From an uncultured Lachnospiraceae bacterium (GTDB lineage: Bacteria; Bacillota; Clostridia; Lachnospirales; Lachnospiraceae), in contig CAJTVD010000007.1 of assembly GCA_910579495.1 (NCBI GenBank), forward strand, positions 16,895 through 80,894: 64,000 nt of DNA, in the 5' to 3' direction. The translations under genes and the position numbers were made by a program. A model generated the notes under the pieces. The model ran no database searches. It saw nothing but the letters and a program-made list of their open reading frames with translations, and was not told the DNA's origin. Below, one piece after another: positions 44,864-54,410 of the stretch (position 1 is the first letter of the stretch; every line of letters starts with the position of its first letter).

Positions 44864-46927
44864 TCACTCTACCTGCAGGTCTCCTTCTGCAATCATTTTA
44901 TCCAGGGTTCCCTTTAAGGCACCAATCCCCTCAAAGATGGAAACGCCGTTTAGCTGGCACCCGGCAGCGCTTAAATGGCCGCCCCCTCCCATCTTTTCCA
45001 TAATTACCTGCACATTCACTTCGTCAATGGAACGGGCGCTTATAAACACCTGCCCCTGGTACTCTGTGAGTACGAAACTTGCTTTCACACCCTTTATGTT
45101 CAGCAGCTCATTTGCCGCCTGGGCCCCTACGATATTAGGGCTTTGGATATCCTCGCTGGAACAGGTGGAAATGGCAAAGGATTTTTTATAAATTTCCGCC
45201 TGGCTGACTGCGTCCGCTTTGGCCTTGTACTCATTGGCATTTTCACGGAAAAGCTTCCGGACCCTGGTAACATCCGCCCCGTTCCTGCGCAGGAACGCTG
45301 CCGCCTCAAAGGTCCTGACGCCGGTTTTCGTCACAAAATTGTTGGTATCTATGATAATGCCGGAATACATACAGTCCGCTTCCTCCGAGGTGATGCGGAT
45401 ACTCTGCCCGATGTACTGCAAAATTTCCGAAACCATCTCACAGGCGGAAGACGCATAAGCTTCCACATAAGAAAGCGTAGCGTTCTCAATGATTTCCGTC
45501 CCCTGCCTGTGATGGTCCAGCACGACAATGGATTTACACAGCCGGAGCAGCTCCGGGCATTCCGTGATACTGGGCTTATTCACATCCACCACCACCAGCA
45601 CTGTGTTGCTGCCGGCAAATTCTATGGCCTGCTGGCTGTTGACGATCATATCCTCCTGGTATTCCTCATGGCTCTTAAACAAATCCACCACCGGCTTCAT
45701 GGAAGCACTCACATCATTTAGCACAATATGGGCTTTCCGTTCCAGGGTAGTGGCTATGCGGTAAATCCCCACCGCCGCGCCAAAACTGTCCACATCCGCA
45801 AAACGGTGCCCCATGATCAGCACTTTTTCCTTGGCGGAAATGATTTCCCGCAGGGCCTGGGCTTTCACCCTGGCTTTTACCCTGGTGTTCTTCTCCACCT
45901 GCTGGCTCTTTCCTCCATAATAGGTTACGCTGTCCGGTGTCTTCACCACCGCCTGGTCGCCGCCCCGCCCTAAAGCAAGGTCAATGGCGTTCCTGGCAAA
46001 CTCATAATTCTGGGCATAGGTAAGGCCGCTTAAGCCTAAGCCGATACTGATGGTCACCGCCATCTCATTGCCGATGTTCACCGTCTTCACATCGTCCAGG
46101 ATGTCAAACTTACTTTCCCTTAACACTTGCGTGGCCTTCTTCCGGAGAACGACCATATACTTGTCCTTTTCCAGCTTTTTGCAGATGCCGTCCAGTGCCG
46201 CGATATATTTGTTCACCTTCCGGTCAATAAGCGCAATTAAAAGGGAACGGCGCACCTCTTCCACACTCTCTAAAGCCTCGTCATAATTATCCAGGTAAAT
46301 CAGCCCCACTGCAAGGCTCTGGTCGTCCACCTCCTGCAGGGCGATCCGCAGGGCTGTCTCGTCAAACAGATAAAAGGCAATCAGGTAGCCATGGTAATCC
46401 CCTGCATCCACAATATCACTGCTGCTCATCATATCCCGCATGGAAATCTTCCGCATTTTAGCAGTATAATTGCTGTCCTCAAAATCAATGGCCGCCTCGG
46501 TAAATTCCAGTTCCCCCGGCATCTTTTCCTTTGTAATAGAAGGAAAAAGGGAGGTTATGGACTTTCTGTACCCCTTATCCTTATGTACCACCCTCTCAAA
46601 AGCCTGATTAGTCCATATAATATGCCCTTCGTCATCCAGCATGGCATAGGGAATTTCAAATTCCCGCAAAAGGGCTTTCTGCACCTGCCCGTACTGGGTG
46701 GCAAAGCTCACCAGTTCATTCATGATCACAGGCTTATTGTAAATCTGTAAAAAGACCACCACCCCGAAGTACAAAAGGGCAAAGCAGCTCACCACCAGCC
46801 CCGCCGGGATACTGAGCAGATACACCACCACATTGACCACTGCCAGCAGGAAACCCAAGTATAAGGAAGTCTGCATATATTTTTTCAGCCTTCCTTTTAA
46901 TTTCATATTGTTTTTTAATGGAGCCAT
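44864..46927 (-). CDS. gdpP: Cyclic-di-AMP phosphodiesterase, GdpP type
   Basis: 687 residues. Two membrane helices (about 18-60), a PAS-like domain (about 80-160), a degenerate GGDEF domain (about 180-310, no intact GGDEF), then DHH/DHHA1 (from about 360). Motifs MGHRFADVDSFGAAVG, VVLDHHRQG and GGGGHLSAAG are present, so the phosphodiesterase centre looks complete. It cleaves c-di-AMP and so tunes potassium and osmotic control. First gene of the gdpP-rplI-dnaB unit. Confidence 0.95.
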   Translation of the reverse strand: MAPLKNNMKLKGRLKKYMQTSLYLGFLLAVVNVVVYLLSIPAGLVVSCFALLYFGVVVFLQIYNKPVIMNELVSFATQYGQVQKALLREFEIPYAMLDDEGHIIWTNQAFERVVHKDKGYRKSITSLFPSITKEKMPGELEFTEAAIDFEDSNYTAKMRKISMRDMMSSSDIVDAGDYHGYLIAFYLFDETALRIALQEVDDQSLAVGLIYLDNYDEALESVEEVRRSLLIALIDRKVNKYIAALDGICKKLEKDKYMVVLRKKATQVLRESKFDILDDVKTVNIGNEMAVTISIGLGLSGLTYAQNYEFARNAIDLALGRGGDQAVVKTPDSVTYYGGKSQQVEKNTRVKARVKAQALREIISAKEKVLIMGHRFADVDSFGAAVGIYRIATTLERKAHIVLNDVSASMKPVVDLFKSHEEYQEDMIVNSQQAIEFAGSNTVLVVVDVNKPSITECPELLRLCKSIVVLDHHRQGTEIIENATLSYVEAYASSACEMVSEILQYIGQSIRITSEEADCMYSGIIIDTNNFVTKTGVRTFEAAAFLRRNGADVTRVRKLFRENANEYKAKADAVSQAEIYKKSFAISTCSSEDIQSPNIVGAQAANELLNIKGVKASFVLTEYQGQVFISARSIDEVNVQVIMEKMGGGGHLSAAGCQLNGVSIFEGIGALKGTLDKMIAEGDLQVE

Positions 46928-47137
46928 ATCCCCACACCCCTGTCATCCTATATAAATACACTTACTAAGTATAACATTTTTCGAGAAAAGTTTCCACCTT
47001 ATTATTCACAAGGTTTTAGACATAATCCCGCCTTTTTTTACATATGCCGGGAAGAAGGGCAGCTTTTCCCCATTTTTCCCGGCCAGGCACCGCCCTTTTG
47101 GCCATAGCTTTTCCTGGTGCCTAAGGCTTCCAGCCCC

Positions 47138-48562
47138 TTACATATTGCCATAAATCTCCTGGAGGAATTCCTCCCACTCCTTTTGTGTCATTTTCGTAAT
47201 GTCCAGCCGTTCCCCTTCCGGCAACTCAAAATCCCCGCACTGGTTTGTGACCTTAATATCCCCTGCCAGGAGCTCCTCACCGCCCAGGGAAAAGCTGTCA
47301 ATGCTTACCACAAGCTTTTTGCCGGGAATGCTTTTCTTCAACTTTCCCTCCAGCAAAAAGGTACTGATGCCGCCATACCCATCATATCCTTGGAACCGGA
47401 AGTCCCCCTTCTCCTTATCATATTCCAGGGTAACGGTTATATCCTCCCAGGAATCCTCCACCTCATATTCCGCCTGATAGGCACTGCCGGAAAGGCTTCC
47501 CCTTCTGGCAAGCTTTATCTCTCCTTCATGGCCTGAAATGGCCAGCTCCATATTTTCAAGGGGAAAACTCCCCCCATAAAAGTTCCATTCAAAACTGGTG
47601 CCTTCCTCCGGCTGCGCATAAATCCGGGCAAGACGTTTTTTGTATGTATAAAAATAAATGTCAATGGGGCTGTGCTCCCCTAGCTCACTGGCCGTTTCTT
47701 CCAGCAGCCCCACCATGTCATAATACCCCAAAAGCTCCCGGGCGCTTCCAAAACCCGCTGCTGCCGCAACAAGTTCATTGCAGTAATCCCGGAACGCCTC
47801 ATTCTTCTCATAGACCCTCTTAATATCCAGGATATACGCCGCCATATGCTCCCCTGTAAGGGCCGCCCGGTAACCCTTGCAGCTCCTTACCGCCCCATCT
47901 ACTGTAAGCTCCCTGCTTTCACAGCCTTCCACTTCCAGGGAGTAGAAAATATCCTTAACGTCCTTGGCAATCTCCAGCATCCCCTGTTTCAGCTCTTCAT
48001 CCTTAAAATCCACCTTCCTGCTTCCCTCATTGAGGGATTCCAGATATCCGGCAGTCTCCTGGTCCAGCAGGCCCTGCCTGGCCAGGTTTTCCACATCCGC
48101 CTCAAAAGTCTCCCTGTCTACCCGGAACACATATTCGCTGATATAGGGAATGCCAAGGAGCAGCTCTCCCTTATCCACATACAGCTGGGCATAAAATAGC
48201 GAACTGCCAAAGTAGCCAAGGTCTATCTTGGCACCATAGGCTTGCGTGTTGCCATTTACCAGCATTTCCAGCTGCAAAAGCCCCCCCATCCGGAAGTCCG
48301 CTTCCGCCGAGTATTCCCCATCCTTAAACATCCCCTGGTACTCTTCTAACTGCCACGCCTTCCCCATAGCCTCCAGGCTCTGCGTAAAGGTGTTTTCTAT
48401 TGCCCCAGCCAGCGCCTTTTTCTTATTGCCGATAGAACCCGTAGCATACGCCACTCCCAGCAGAAGCAATACAAGCCCTGCCAGTACAGCCGCAGGAATG
48501 ATGGCTTTCATTGCCCGCCCTGTCTTTTCCGGCTCCATACTCCCTTTGTCCATTCCCTCCAT
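47138..48562 (-). CDS. Membrane-anchored protein of unknown function
   Basis: 474 residues from the ATG at 48562, chosen for AAGGAG six bases upstream; a frame starting at 48595 would begin inside the terminator of the rpsR operon. One membrane helix (about 20-42, IIPAAVLAGLVLLLLGVAYA) follows a short basic cytoplasmic stretch; the rest is outside the cell. It is beta-rich with acidic stretches and has no catalytic motif that I recognise. Possibly a substrate-binding or sensing protein of a Clostridia-specific family. The 210 bp to gdpP hold no gene. Confidence 0.6.
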   Translation of the reverse strand: MEGMDKGSMEPEKTGRAMKAIIPAAVLAGLVLLLLGVAYATGSIGNKKKALAGAIENTFTQSLEAMGKAWQLEEYQGMFKDGEYSAEADFRMGGLLQLEMLVNGNTQAYGAKIDLGYFGSSLFYAQLYVDKGELLLGIPYISEYVFRVDRETFEADVENLARQGLLDQETAGYLESLNEGSRKVDFKDEELKQGMLEIAKDVKDIFYSLEVEGCESRELTVDGAVRSCKGYRAALTGEHMAAYILDIKRVYEKNEAFRDYCNELVAAAAGFGSARELLGYYDMVGLLEETASELGEHSPIDIYFYTYKKRLARIYAQPEEGTSFEWNFYGGSFPLENMELAISGHEGEIKLARRGSLSGSAYQAEYEVEDSWEDITVTLEYDKEKGDFRFQGYDGYGGISTFLLEGKLKKSIPGKKLVVSIDSFSLGGEELLAGDIKVTNQCGDFELPEGERLDITKMTQKEWEEFLQEIYGNM

Positions 48563-48577
48563 ACCCTTCTCCTTTTT

Positions 48578-48616
48578 TGAAAAAAAACCAACCATCCCAT
48601 AAGAGATGATTGGTTT
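48578..48616 (-). terminator. Terminator of the rpsF-ssb-rpsR operon
   Basis: Minus strand AAACCAATCATC pairs with GATGGTTGGTTT (one mismatch), then TTTTTTTT, 23 bp after the rpsR stop. Confidence 0.8.
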
Positions 48617-48638
48617 ACGAAATCTTCACCTGAAACTA

Positions 48639-48908
48639 TTAATCACAGGTATAAGGCATCAATGCAACATGGCGTGCTCTCTTGATTGCCACTGTAAGCG
48701 CCCTCTGGTGCTTCGCACAGTTTCCTGTAATTCTTCTGGGGAGGATCTTTCCTCGCTCAGACACATATCTTTTTAATTTATTAACATCTTTATAATCAAT
48801 TACATTATCCTTATCCTTGCCGCAAAATACACAGACTTTTTTTCTTCTGCGCATTCCGCCTTTTTTTCTCATGGGAGAATCAGACTTCTCTGCTTTATTG
48901 TATGCCAT
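48639..48908 (-). CDS. rpsR: 30S ribosomal protein S18
   Basis: 89 residues. CVFCGK with [20 protein letters not shown] gives the Zn-type S18 with cysteines at the front. It binds 16S rRNA with S6. Last gene of the S6-Ssb-S18 operon. Confidence 0.96.
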   Translation of the reverse strand: MAYNKAEKSDSPMRKKGGMRRRKKVCVFCGKDKDNVIDYKDVNKLKRYVSERGKILPRRITGNCAKHQRALTVAIKRARHVALMPYTCD

Positions 48909-48942
48909 AATGATTGCCTCCTATCTTATTTGCACTGCTGAT

Positions 48943-49392
48943 TTAGTTAAACGGCAGCTCTTCGTCTATTCCGTCGGGAATATTCATAAATCCGTCGCCT
49001 GCGCCCTGTGGCTGGGGCATCCTGCTTCCACCTCCGGCAAAGCCGCCGTCCATGCCGCCACCGTTGCTGTTTTTGCTCTCCACGAACTCGTGGTCCTCCA
49101 CTACAACGTCGGTGGTGTAGACCCTCACGCCATCCTTGTTGGTATAGCTGCCTGTCTGGATGCGCCCTGTAACTAAAATCTTGGTTCCCTTCCTTAAGTA
49201 TCTTTCAGCGAACTCACCGGCCCTTCCAAAAGCAACACAGCCAATAAAATCTGCGGAATTTTCATCGTTGTTGCGGTTGAACCTGCGGTCTACTGCAAGG
49301 GTGTACCTTGCAACCGCAGTGGAATTTTCTCCCTGGGAATACCTTACTTCCGGATCCCTTGTCAAACGCCCCATCAATATTACTTTATTCAT
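48943..49392 (-). CDS. ssb: Single-stranded DNA-binding protein
   Basis: 149 residues: an OB fold (about 1-105) beginning MNKVILMGRLTRDPEVRY, a Gly-rich linker, and the acidic tip DEELPFN that docks repair and replication partners. Between rpsF and rpsR as usual in Firmicutes. Confidence 0.97.
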   Translation of the reverse strand: MNKVILMGRLTRDPEVRYSQGENSTAVARYTLAVDRRFNRNNDENSADFIGCVAFGRAGEFAERYLRKGTKILVTGRIQTGSYTNKDGVRVYTTDVVVEDHEFVESKNSNGGGMDGGFAGGGSRMPQPQGAGDGFMNIPDGIDEELPFN

Positions 49393-49430
49393 ACCCGCCT
49401 CTTCTTTCCAGCATATACTCTTTCTACGCT

Positions 49431-49718
49431 TTACGCTTCCTGTTTAACGCATAAAAATCTGATAACGTTGTCCATAATGCGCACACGGTTTTCAATCTCA
49501 ATGGGCGCAGTGGTTTCTGCGTCGAACTGGATGAAGTAATAGAAAGCTTCTTTCATCTTCTGCACTTCATAGGCCAGCCTCTTCTTGCCCCAGTCGTCAA
49601 CATTGGTAATGGTGCCGCCAAATCTTTCGATCAGCGCTTTGCATTTGTCAACAACTGCCGCTCTTTCCTCATCATCGATCTTCGCATTGACAACAACGGC
49701 TAATTCATACTTCTTCAT
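49431..49718 (-). CDS. rpsF: 30S ribosomal protein S6
   Basis: 95 residues. MKKYELAVVVNAKIDDEERA, then GKKRLAYEVQKMKEAFYYF are standard S6 blocks. First gene of the operon, with a structured leader upstream that may be its own control element. Confidence 0.96.
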   Translation of the reverse strand: MKKYELAVVVNAKIDDEERAAVVDKCKALIERFGGTITNVDDWGKKRLAYEVQKMKEAFYYFIQFDAETTAPIEIENRVRIMDNVIRFLCVKQEA

Positions 49719-49746
49719 GCTTAAGTTACCTCCTTTTGGTCTCTGG

Positions 49747-49796
49747 CCCCCTTACGGGGAGCAAGGAAATTTTTCCGCACCAGGCGGAATAAATTT
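49747..49796 (-). promoter_or_regulatory. Candidate S6:S18 autoregulatory leader hairpins
   Basis: In the rpsF 5' leader, TTCCGC-x5-GCGGAA extends through AAATTT/AAATTT with a bulged base (49796-49767), and CCCC-GTAA-GGGG follows closer to the gene. Bacterial rpsF leaders often hold an S6:S18-binding hairpin with a CCG element. The match here is by shape only. Confidence 0.4.
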
Positions 49797-49814
49797 AACA
49801 TATCACGGTGTTCT

Positions 49815-49843
49815 ATGATACCATGAATTCCCGGATATTTCAA
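49815..49843 (-). promoter_or_regulatory. Predicted promoter of rpsF-ssb-rpsR
   Basis: Minus strand -35 TTGAAA, 17-bp spacer, -10 TATCAT, 97 bp upstream of rpsF, leaving a leader that holds the hairpins at 49747-49796. Confidence 0.6.
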
Positions 49844-49914
49844 GTATTTGTCCACATTTTGGGGAAAACTGTTAACAAAACCCCCGGGAGCCCAATGGCC
49901 GTGCTGCTACTGCC

Positions 49915-50097
49915 TTACGCCTTACGGCTGATTTGTTTGATCTTTTTCTCTGTGCGGCTTCTGGGACCCATCACCTGATGGCCGCAGCCTAAGCACTTGA
50001 GCCTGAAATCCGCGCCCACACGCAGCACCTCCCACTCAAAGCTCCCGCAGGGATGGGGCTTTTTTAGAACCAGTGTGTCTCCAACCTGAATATCCAT
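49915..50097 (-). CDS. DUF951 protein
   Basis: 60 residues. It reads MDIQVGDTLVLKKPHPCGSF, then CLGCGHQVMGPRSRTEKKIK, the full DUF951 pattern with a Cys and a CxxC likely to bind a metal. The family often lies beside the rpsF operon or a mechanosensitive channel. Function unknown; it may associate with nucleic acid given its basic end. Confidence 0.87.
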   Translation of the reverse strand: MDIQVGDTLVLKKPHPCGSFEWEVLRVGADFRLKCLGCGHQVMGPRSRTEKKIKQISRKA

Positions 50098-50154
50098 AAA
50101 ATGTGCCGTCCTTTCCTGCCAAATCCTAACAATATAAGCCCTTCGGGAATCCTT

Positions 50155-50871
50155 TTACAAAGCGCCGAAGATCTCCCCGATGCTGCCCTGTACCACCAGG
50201 TCCGCTGCCCCGTCCCTGGCAGTAGGGGTCTTGTTCACCAGTACCAGTTTGCCGCCCCTGTAATAATCGATCAGCCCCGCCGCAGGGTAAACCACCAGGG
50301 ATGTGCCGCCCACAATCAGTACATCCGCATTTCTTATATAATTAATGGCTTCCCTTAAGGTCCCGCCGTCCAGCCCTTCCTCATAGAGCACCACATCCGG
50401 CTTGATGGAGCCGCCGCAGGCATCACATCTGGGAACCCCCTTTGCCTCTTGCATATACTCTGCGCCAAAAAACTTCCCACACCCTTCACAGTAATTCCGC
50501 AGTACGCTGCCGTGAAGCTCCAGCACCTTTTCACTGCCCGCCGCCTGGTGCAGCCCGTCAATGTTCTGGGTGATCACCGCTTTCAGCTTCCCCTGTTTCT
50601 CCCATTGGGCAAGCTTTAAATGGGCGGCATTCGGCCTGGCTCCCAAACAGAGCATCTTATCCTGGTAAAACCGGAAAAACTCCTCCGGCTTCCTTCTGAA
50701 AAACGTATGGCTCAAAATGGTTTCCGGCGGGTAATCATATTTCTGGTTATAAAGCCCGTCCACGCTCCTAAAGTCCGGTATGCCGCTTTCTGTGGAAACC
50801 CCCGCTCCCCCGAAAAACACGATATTATCACTGTTATTTACGATTTCCCTTAATTTTTCAAGCTGTTCCAT
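50155..50871 (-). CDS. cobB: NAD-dependent protein deacetylase (sirtuin)
   Basis: 238 residues from the ATG at 50871 with GGAGG upstream. The NAD site has GAGVSTESGIPDFR and TQNIDGLHQAAG; the catalytic His is in ELHGS. The four zinc cysteines are in CEGC and CDAC. It removes acetyl or acyl groups from lysines in metabolic enzymes such as acetyl-CoA synthetase. 57 bp upstream of the DUF951 gene. Confidence 0.94.
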   Translation of the reverse strand: MEQLEKLREIVNNSDNIVFFGGAGVSTESGIPDFRSVDGLYNQKYDYPPETILSHTFFRRKPEEFFRFYQDKMLCLGARPNAAHLKLAQWEKQGKLKAVITQNIDGLHQAAGSEKVLELHGSVLRNYCEGCGKFFGAEYMQEAKGVPRCDACGGSIKPDVVLYEEGLDGGTLREAINYIRNADVLIVGGTSLVVYPAAGLIDYYRGGKLVLVNKTPTARDGAADLVVQGSIGEIFGAL

Positions 50872-51017
50872 CCTAACCCCTCCAATCCCGTTACTGCCCT
50901 GCCTGTTCTTAGCAGCTTGGTTCCCGCTTTCCCTTGGCACAGGCATCCTCCCCTTTATTTTACCTGTAATCTTGCGCTTTGTAAAACCTTTTCGCCTATT
51001 CACAAAAAAGCAATTTC

Positions 51018-51761
51018 CTACATGTTCCCCATCAGGAAATCCTTCATCACGCCGAAAAATTCCCGCATCATATTGTTAGGCTGCAAAAAAGGCTCTCCCT
51101 TTGCGGCGATCCCATATACATTTTCATATCCCGCCTTCCGGGCGATCCTGACAGCCCGGAACACATGGAAATCATTACTCACAATGCCTACCCTGTCCTT
51201 TTCCTTATCCAAAAATTCCCCGGAAAAGGCCAGGTTCTGGAAGGTGTTTCTTGACTGGCCCTCCTGGAGGATCCGCTCCGGCGCGATCCCCTTCCCCACC
51301 AGATATTCATACATCCCCTGGGCTTCCGGAATATGCTCGTCAGCCCCCTGGCCGCCGGATACGATCACCCTGGTGTCCCCGTTCTTTTCCAGATAAAGGT
51401 ACGCTTCATCCAGCCGGTACTGAAGCACCCTGGAAGGCCCGCTCCTTTTCATCTGTGCCCCCAGCACCACCAGATAGTCCAGCCCCTCCGGGGCTTTCTG
51501 TGAAAACCCGCTGATGACCAGCCCTTCCACCAGGACAAAGGCCAGGATCCCCACGCACACCAGCGCCACAAAAATTTTCCTAAACCAGCCTGGGATCCGC
51601 TGCTCCCAGATCCCTTTTTTCAATAGAAGGGACAGGCTCATCGCCCCTGCCCCAAGAAACAGCCATATAAAATAAAAATTGGTCCCATGCCCCGTAAAAA
51701 AGGCGATACATAGAAAATAGCCCAAACATAAAGCGCCCAGCAATAGTAAAATCAAATACAT
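51018..51761 (-). CDS. YdcF/ElyC-type DUF218 membrane protein
   Basis: 247 residues. Three membrane helices in the first 90 residues, then a DUF218 domain: LDYLVVLGAQMKRSGPSRVL, VIVSGGQGADEHIPEAQGM, and SRNTFQNLAFS with VSNDFHVFRA. Relatives (SanA, ElyC) affect envelope permeability and lipid-carrier use, though no reaction is fixed. It may share the transcript with cobB. Confidence 0.8.
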   Translation of the reverse strand: MYLILLLLGALCLGYFLCIAFFTGHGTNFYFIWLFLGAGAMSLSLLLKKGIWEQRIPGWFRKIFVALVCVGILAFVLVEGLVISGFSQKAPEGLDYLVVLGAQMKRSGPSRVLQYRLDEAYLYLEKNGDTRVIVSGGQGADEHIPEAQGMYEYLVGKGIAPERILQEGQSRNTFQNLAFSGEFLDKEKDRVGIVSNDFHVFRAVRIARKAGYENVYGIAAKGEPFLQPNNMMREFFGVMKDFLMGNM

Positions 51762-51860
51762 TTTTCCTGCCTCCTGGCTTTATTTTAACATCCGGAAAAG
51801 GGAAATCAAATGAATAGATTTAAAATTTATGAATTATTAAGAAACCCGGAAAATAAATAT

Positions 51861-51881
51861 GGCTATGCCAAAAGCATAGCC
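51861..51881 (-). terminator. Possible terminator hairpin after the DUF3592-like gene
   Basis: GGCTATGC pairs perfectly with GCATAGCC around a five-base loop, followed on the minus strand by a loose T-rich run (ATATTTATTTT). Confidence 0.45.
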
Positions 51882-51966
51882 ACAACAGGGAAATTTTGCC
51901 GGATATCCCGCCGGCTGTAAACTTCCCCATGTATCGGTCCCGCCGCCAATATCTATGTTCTGGGCC

Positions 51967-52425
51967 TTATTGAGTGAGAAGGGAAAACACAATATTGAAC
52001 AGGAACAGACAAAGCACCACCATCCCTGCCAGAGCCCTTACGCGGCTGCTCTCCAGTTGCTTGCGGAACTCCTCCACGATACAGCAAGAAGGGTCAGAAG
52101 GGACATAGTTAACACGATAGGTTTCGCCAAGGCTGTAACTTCCCTTCCGTTTCTCAGCGAAGTCCAGGCTTACCGTATATTCTTTCCCATTCACCTGATA
52201 GGAAACCACAGGGTATTCGTTTTTCCAGCGGAAAGAACGGTTACTGCGGCGGACTGTCACCAACTCGCTGACCCTCCCGTTAACGCTTCCTGTCATCTCC
52301 TGGGCCCGTTTAAGCAGCCCGCTTCTCTTCTTGAAATTGCGGAAGTTCATAAAAGCCAGCGCCGCAAACAGGAGCCCGAGAAAAGCCGACACGCCCATCA
52401 CCAGTGTCTGTACACCTGCATCCAT
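51967..52425 (-). CDS. DUF3592-like two-helix membrane protein
   Basis: 152 residues: a membrane helix near the start (about 7-27), a basic beta-rich middle with NEYPVVSYQVNGKEYTVS and YRVNYVPSDPSCCIV, and a second helix near the C-terminus (about 130-150). The middle is like DUF3592, which is found in many membrane proteins of no fixed role. I am unsure of the exact family. Confidence 0.65.
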   Translation of the reverse strand: MDAGVQTLVMGVSAFLGLLFAALAFMNFRNFKKRSGLLKRAQEMTGSVNGRVSELVTVRRSNRSFRWKNEYPVVSYQVNGKEYTVSLDFAEKRKGSYSLGETYRVNYVPSDPSCCIVEEFRKQLESSRVRALAGMVVLCLFLFNIVFSLLTQ

Positions 52426-52530
52426 AAAACTACCTCCTAAAGTAAAAATTTCAGCATATGATACTCTGCCTTCTGTATTCTACCATACATCCAACCGGAT
52501 AGGCAAGCCCGCCACACCGGCATCCCAGCT

Positions 52531-54222
52531 TTACGCCCCGTCTGCGCTCCCAATAAGCACTTTCTTCCCGCAAAACGCAAACCCGTACTTCCGTATCCGC
52601 CCTTTAGGGATCCCTTTTGCAATGAGATCTGCCTGGTAGCCCATTTCCTCGATCTGCCTGATTGCCGCCTTTACTGTATGTGACAGTTCCTTTTCGTCCT
52701 CGTCCTGTACTTTAAATTCTAAAACCATGGCATCATACTCTGGTTTCCTGGGTTCCAGCACCACATCGTACCTGCCAAACCCACTTTCACGGTTAGACGT
52801 AACTACATATTTATCAGCCAGCTCCACCATCAGCCCCAATACAAACCCATGATAGAAACGCTCCGGCTGCCTTTCGGAAGGCCTGGTCCCTGTGTCAAAG
52901 CTGCTGAACATCTCCTGTGTAACTTTATTCATATAAAAATTCATTGCCTTTATATCATCCAGCAGCAGTGCACGGATAAAATCATTGTAATTATCACTTT
53001 CGCAAAACCAGTCCTGTATCATATTTTCAAACATGATATGCACTTCCTTGTTTGTCAATTCCATATCATAATATGTGCGGCCTGTGCTTTCCTCAAAAGC
53101 AGTCCCTGCCACTTTCAGGTATCCGCTGGCAAGCAGCAGGCTCCACACAGCGTTCTTCCTGGTAAACAGGTGGTTGTATACAATCTGTTCATCTATTTCC
53201 ATATGGAGCATCCCGCCCCCCAGCAAAGCTTCAAAGCTCTTTTTAATATCAGGTTTCCCTTCCCTAAGCAGCTTTTCTACCAGGCCATTGGCGCTGGTAT
53301 TAGCCCAGTAAGCCCCCACTTTCCTTTCTGAGAGAAAATAAGCCACAGACCAGGGATTATAAATATCTCTCCAGTCCCCAAAGGTAAACCCATCGTACCA
53401 ATTCTTTACCTGCTGTTTCTGGCCGGACAGGCCGTACTCTTCCAGGGCAGCAAATACCTCTTCTTCCGTAAACCCAAAGCAGCCCGCATATCTGCCTGAG
53501 GTCGTTGTGACCACCCGCAGATTATTCAGGCCAGAAAAGACAGACTCTTTACTTACCCGTGTGATTCCTGTCATAACTGCACGTTCCAGGTAAGGGTTCG
53601 TTTTAAAAGTGGAGTTCAGCAAACTCCTGGTAAATGCCACCATCTCATTCCAATACCCGTTCACATACGCCTCCTGCAGGGGCGTGTCATACTCGTCCAA
53701 AAGGATAATGGCCTTCCTCCCATAATACCTGCCCAAAAAATCCGACAAAGACCGGAGGGATGCTGCTGCCACACTATCCCACATATTTGCAGAAACCTTT
53801 TCATAAAAATCCTGTTCCTTGCCGTTAAGCAGCCCACTGCCAGGGAGATAGTCATGCTTATTATACTGCTCCTCTATGATTCTGCATATTGATTCCCGGG
53901 CACCTGCAAATGTATTTTCTTTGATTCCCGCAAAACTGATAAAAAGGACAGGGTATGTCCCCTGCAGATCCCGGTACTTCTCATCTTCCCAGATGGAAAG
54001 CCCTTCAAACAGCCCGCTTTTTCCCGCCTGCCTGACAGAAAAGAAATACTCCAGCATACTCATATTTAAGGTCTTGCCAAACCTGCGGGGGCGCGTAATC
54101 AGTGTCACCTCGTCACCTGACTCCCACCATTCCCGGATAAAATTTGTTTTGTCTATATAAAAATTATTATTTACCCTGATTTTTTCGAAATCCTGATTCC
54201 CAATGCCAACCTTCCTTGCCAT
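52531..54222 (-). CDS. AAA-ATPase-like / PD-(D/E)XK nuclease protein
   Basis: 563 residues from the ATG at 54222 (AAGGA upstream). The N-terminal AAA-ATPase-like module has FYIDKTNFIREWW, ITRPRRFGKTLNMSML (Walker A-like) and IILLDEYDTPLQEAYV. The C-terminal domain has FGRYDVVLEPRKPEYDAMVLEFK, a PD-(D/E)XK core (D...E-x-K). The family is large and variable in Clostridia and Bacteroidetes; defence or mobile-element roles are suggested. The small remnant upstream is not related. Confidence 0.85.
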   Translation of the reverse strand: MARKVGIGNQDFEKIRVNNNFYIDKTNFIREWWESGDEVTLITRPRRFGKTLNMSMLEYFFSVRQAGKSGLFEGLSIWEDEKYRDLQGTYPVLFISFAGIKENTFAGARESICRIIEEQYNKHDYLPGSGLLNGKEQDFYEKVSANMWDSVAAASLRSLSDFLGRYYGRKAIILLDEYDTPLQEAYVNGYWNEMVAFTRSLLNSTFKTNPYLERAVMTGITRVSKESVFSGLNNLRVVTTTSGRYAGCFGFTEEEVFAALEEYGLSGQKQQVKNWYDGFTFGDWRDIYNPWSVAYFLSERKVGAYWANTSANGLVEKLLREGKPDIKKSFEALLGGGMLHMEIDEQIVYNHLFTRKNAVWSLLLASGYLKVAGTAFEESTGRTYYDMELTNKEVHIMFENMIQDWFCESDNYNDFIRALLLDDIKAMNFYMNKVTQEMFSSFDTGTRPSERQPERFYHGFVLGLMVELADKYVVTSNRESGFGRYDVVLEPRKPEYDAMVLEFKVQDEDEKELSHTVKAAIRQIEEMGYQADLIAKGIPKGRIRKYGFAFCGKKVLIGSADGA

Positions 54223-54344
54223 AGCCTGTATCCTTTTCTGCCCATGCTTCTCCCTGATGCAGCCCTTCTGGAATTTATTATACCCTTTACTTAACCACTT
54301 CACAATGGAATCTTTCCTGTTCACAATAACCAGTTATCCTGGGT

Positions 54345-54383
54345 TAAAAAATCCCCGGAAACCAAAAACTGATTTCCGGGGAT
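54345..54383 (-). terminator. Terminator after the truncated gene
   Basis: ATCCCCGGAAA pairs with TTTCCGGGGAT around an 11-base loop; the minus strand then reads TTTTTT. Confidence 0.85.
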
Positions 54384-54410
54384 CCCATCTGTTCCCTTAC
54401 ACTTCTGTCT

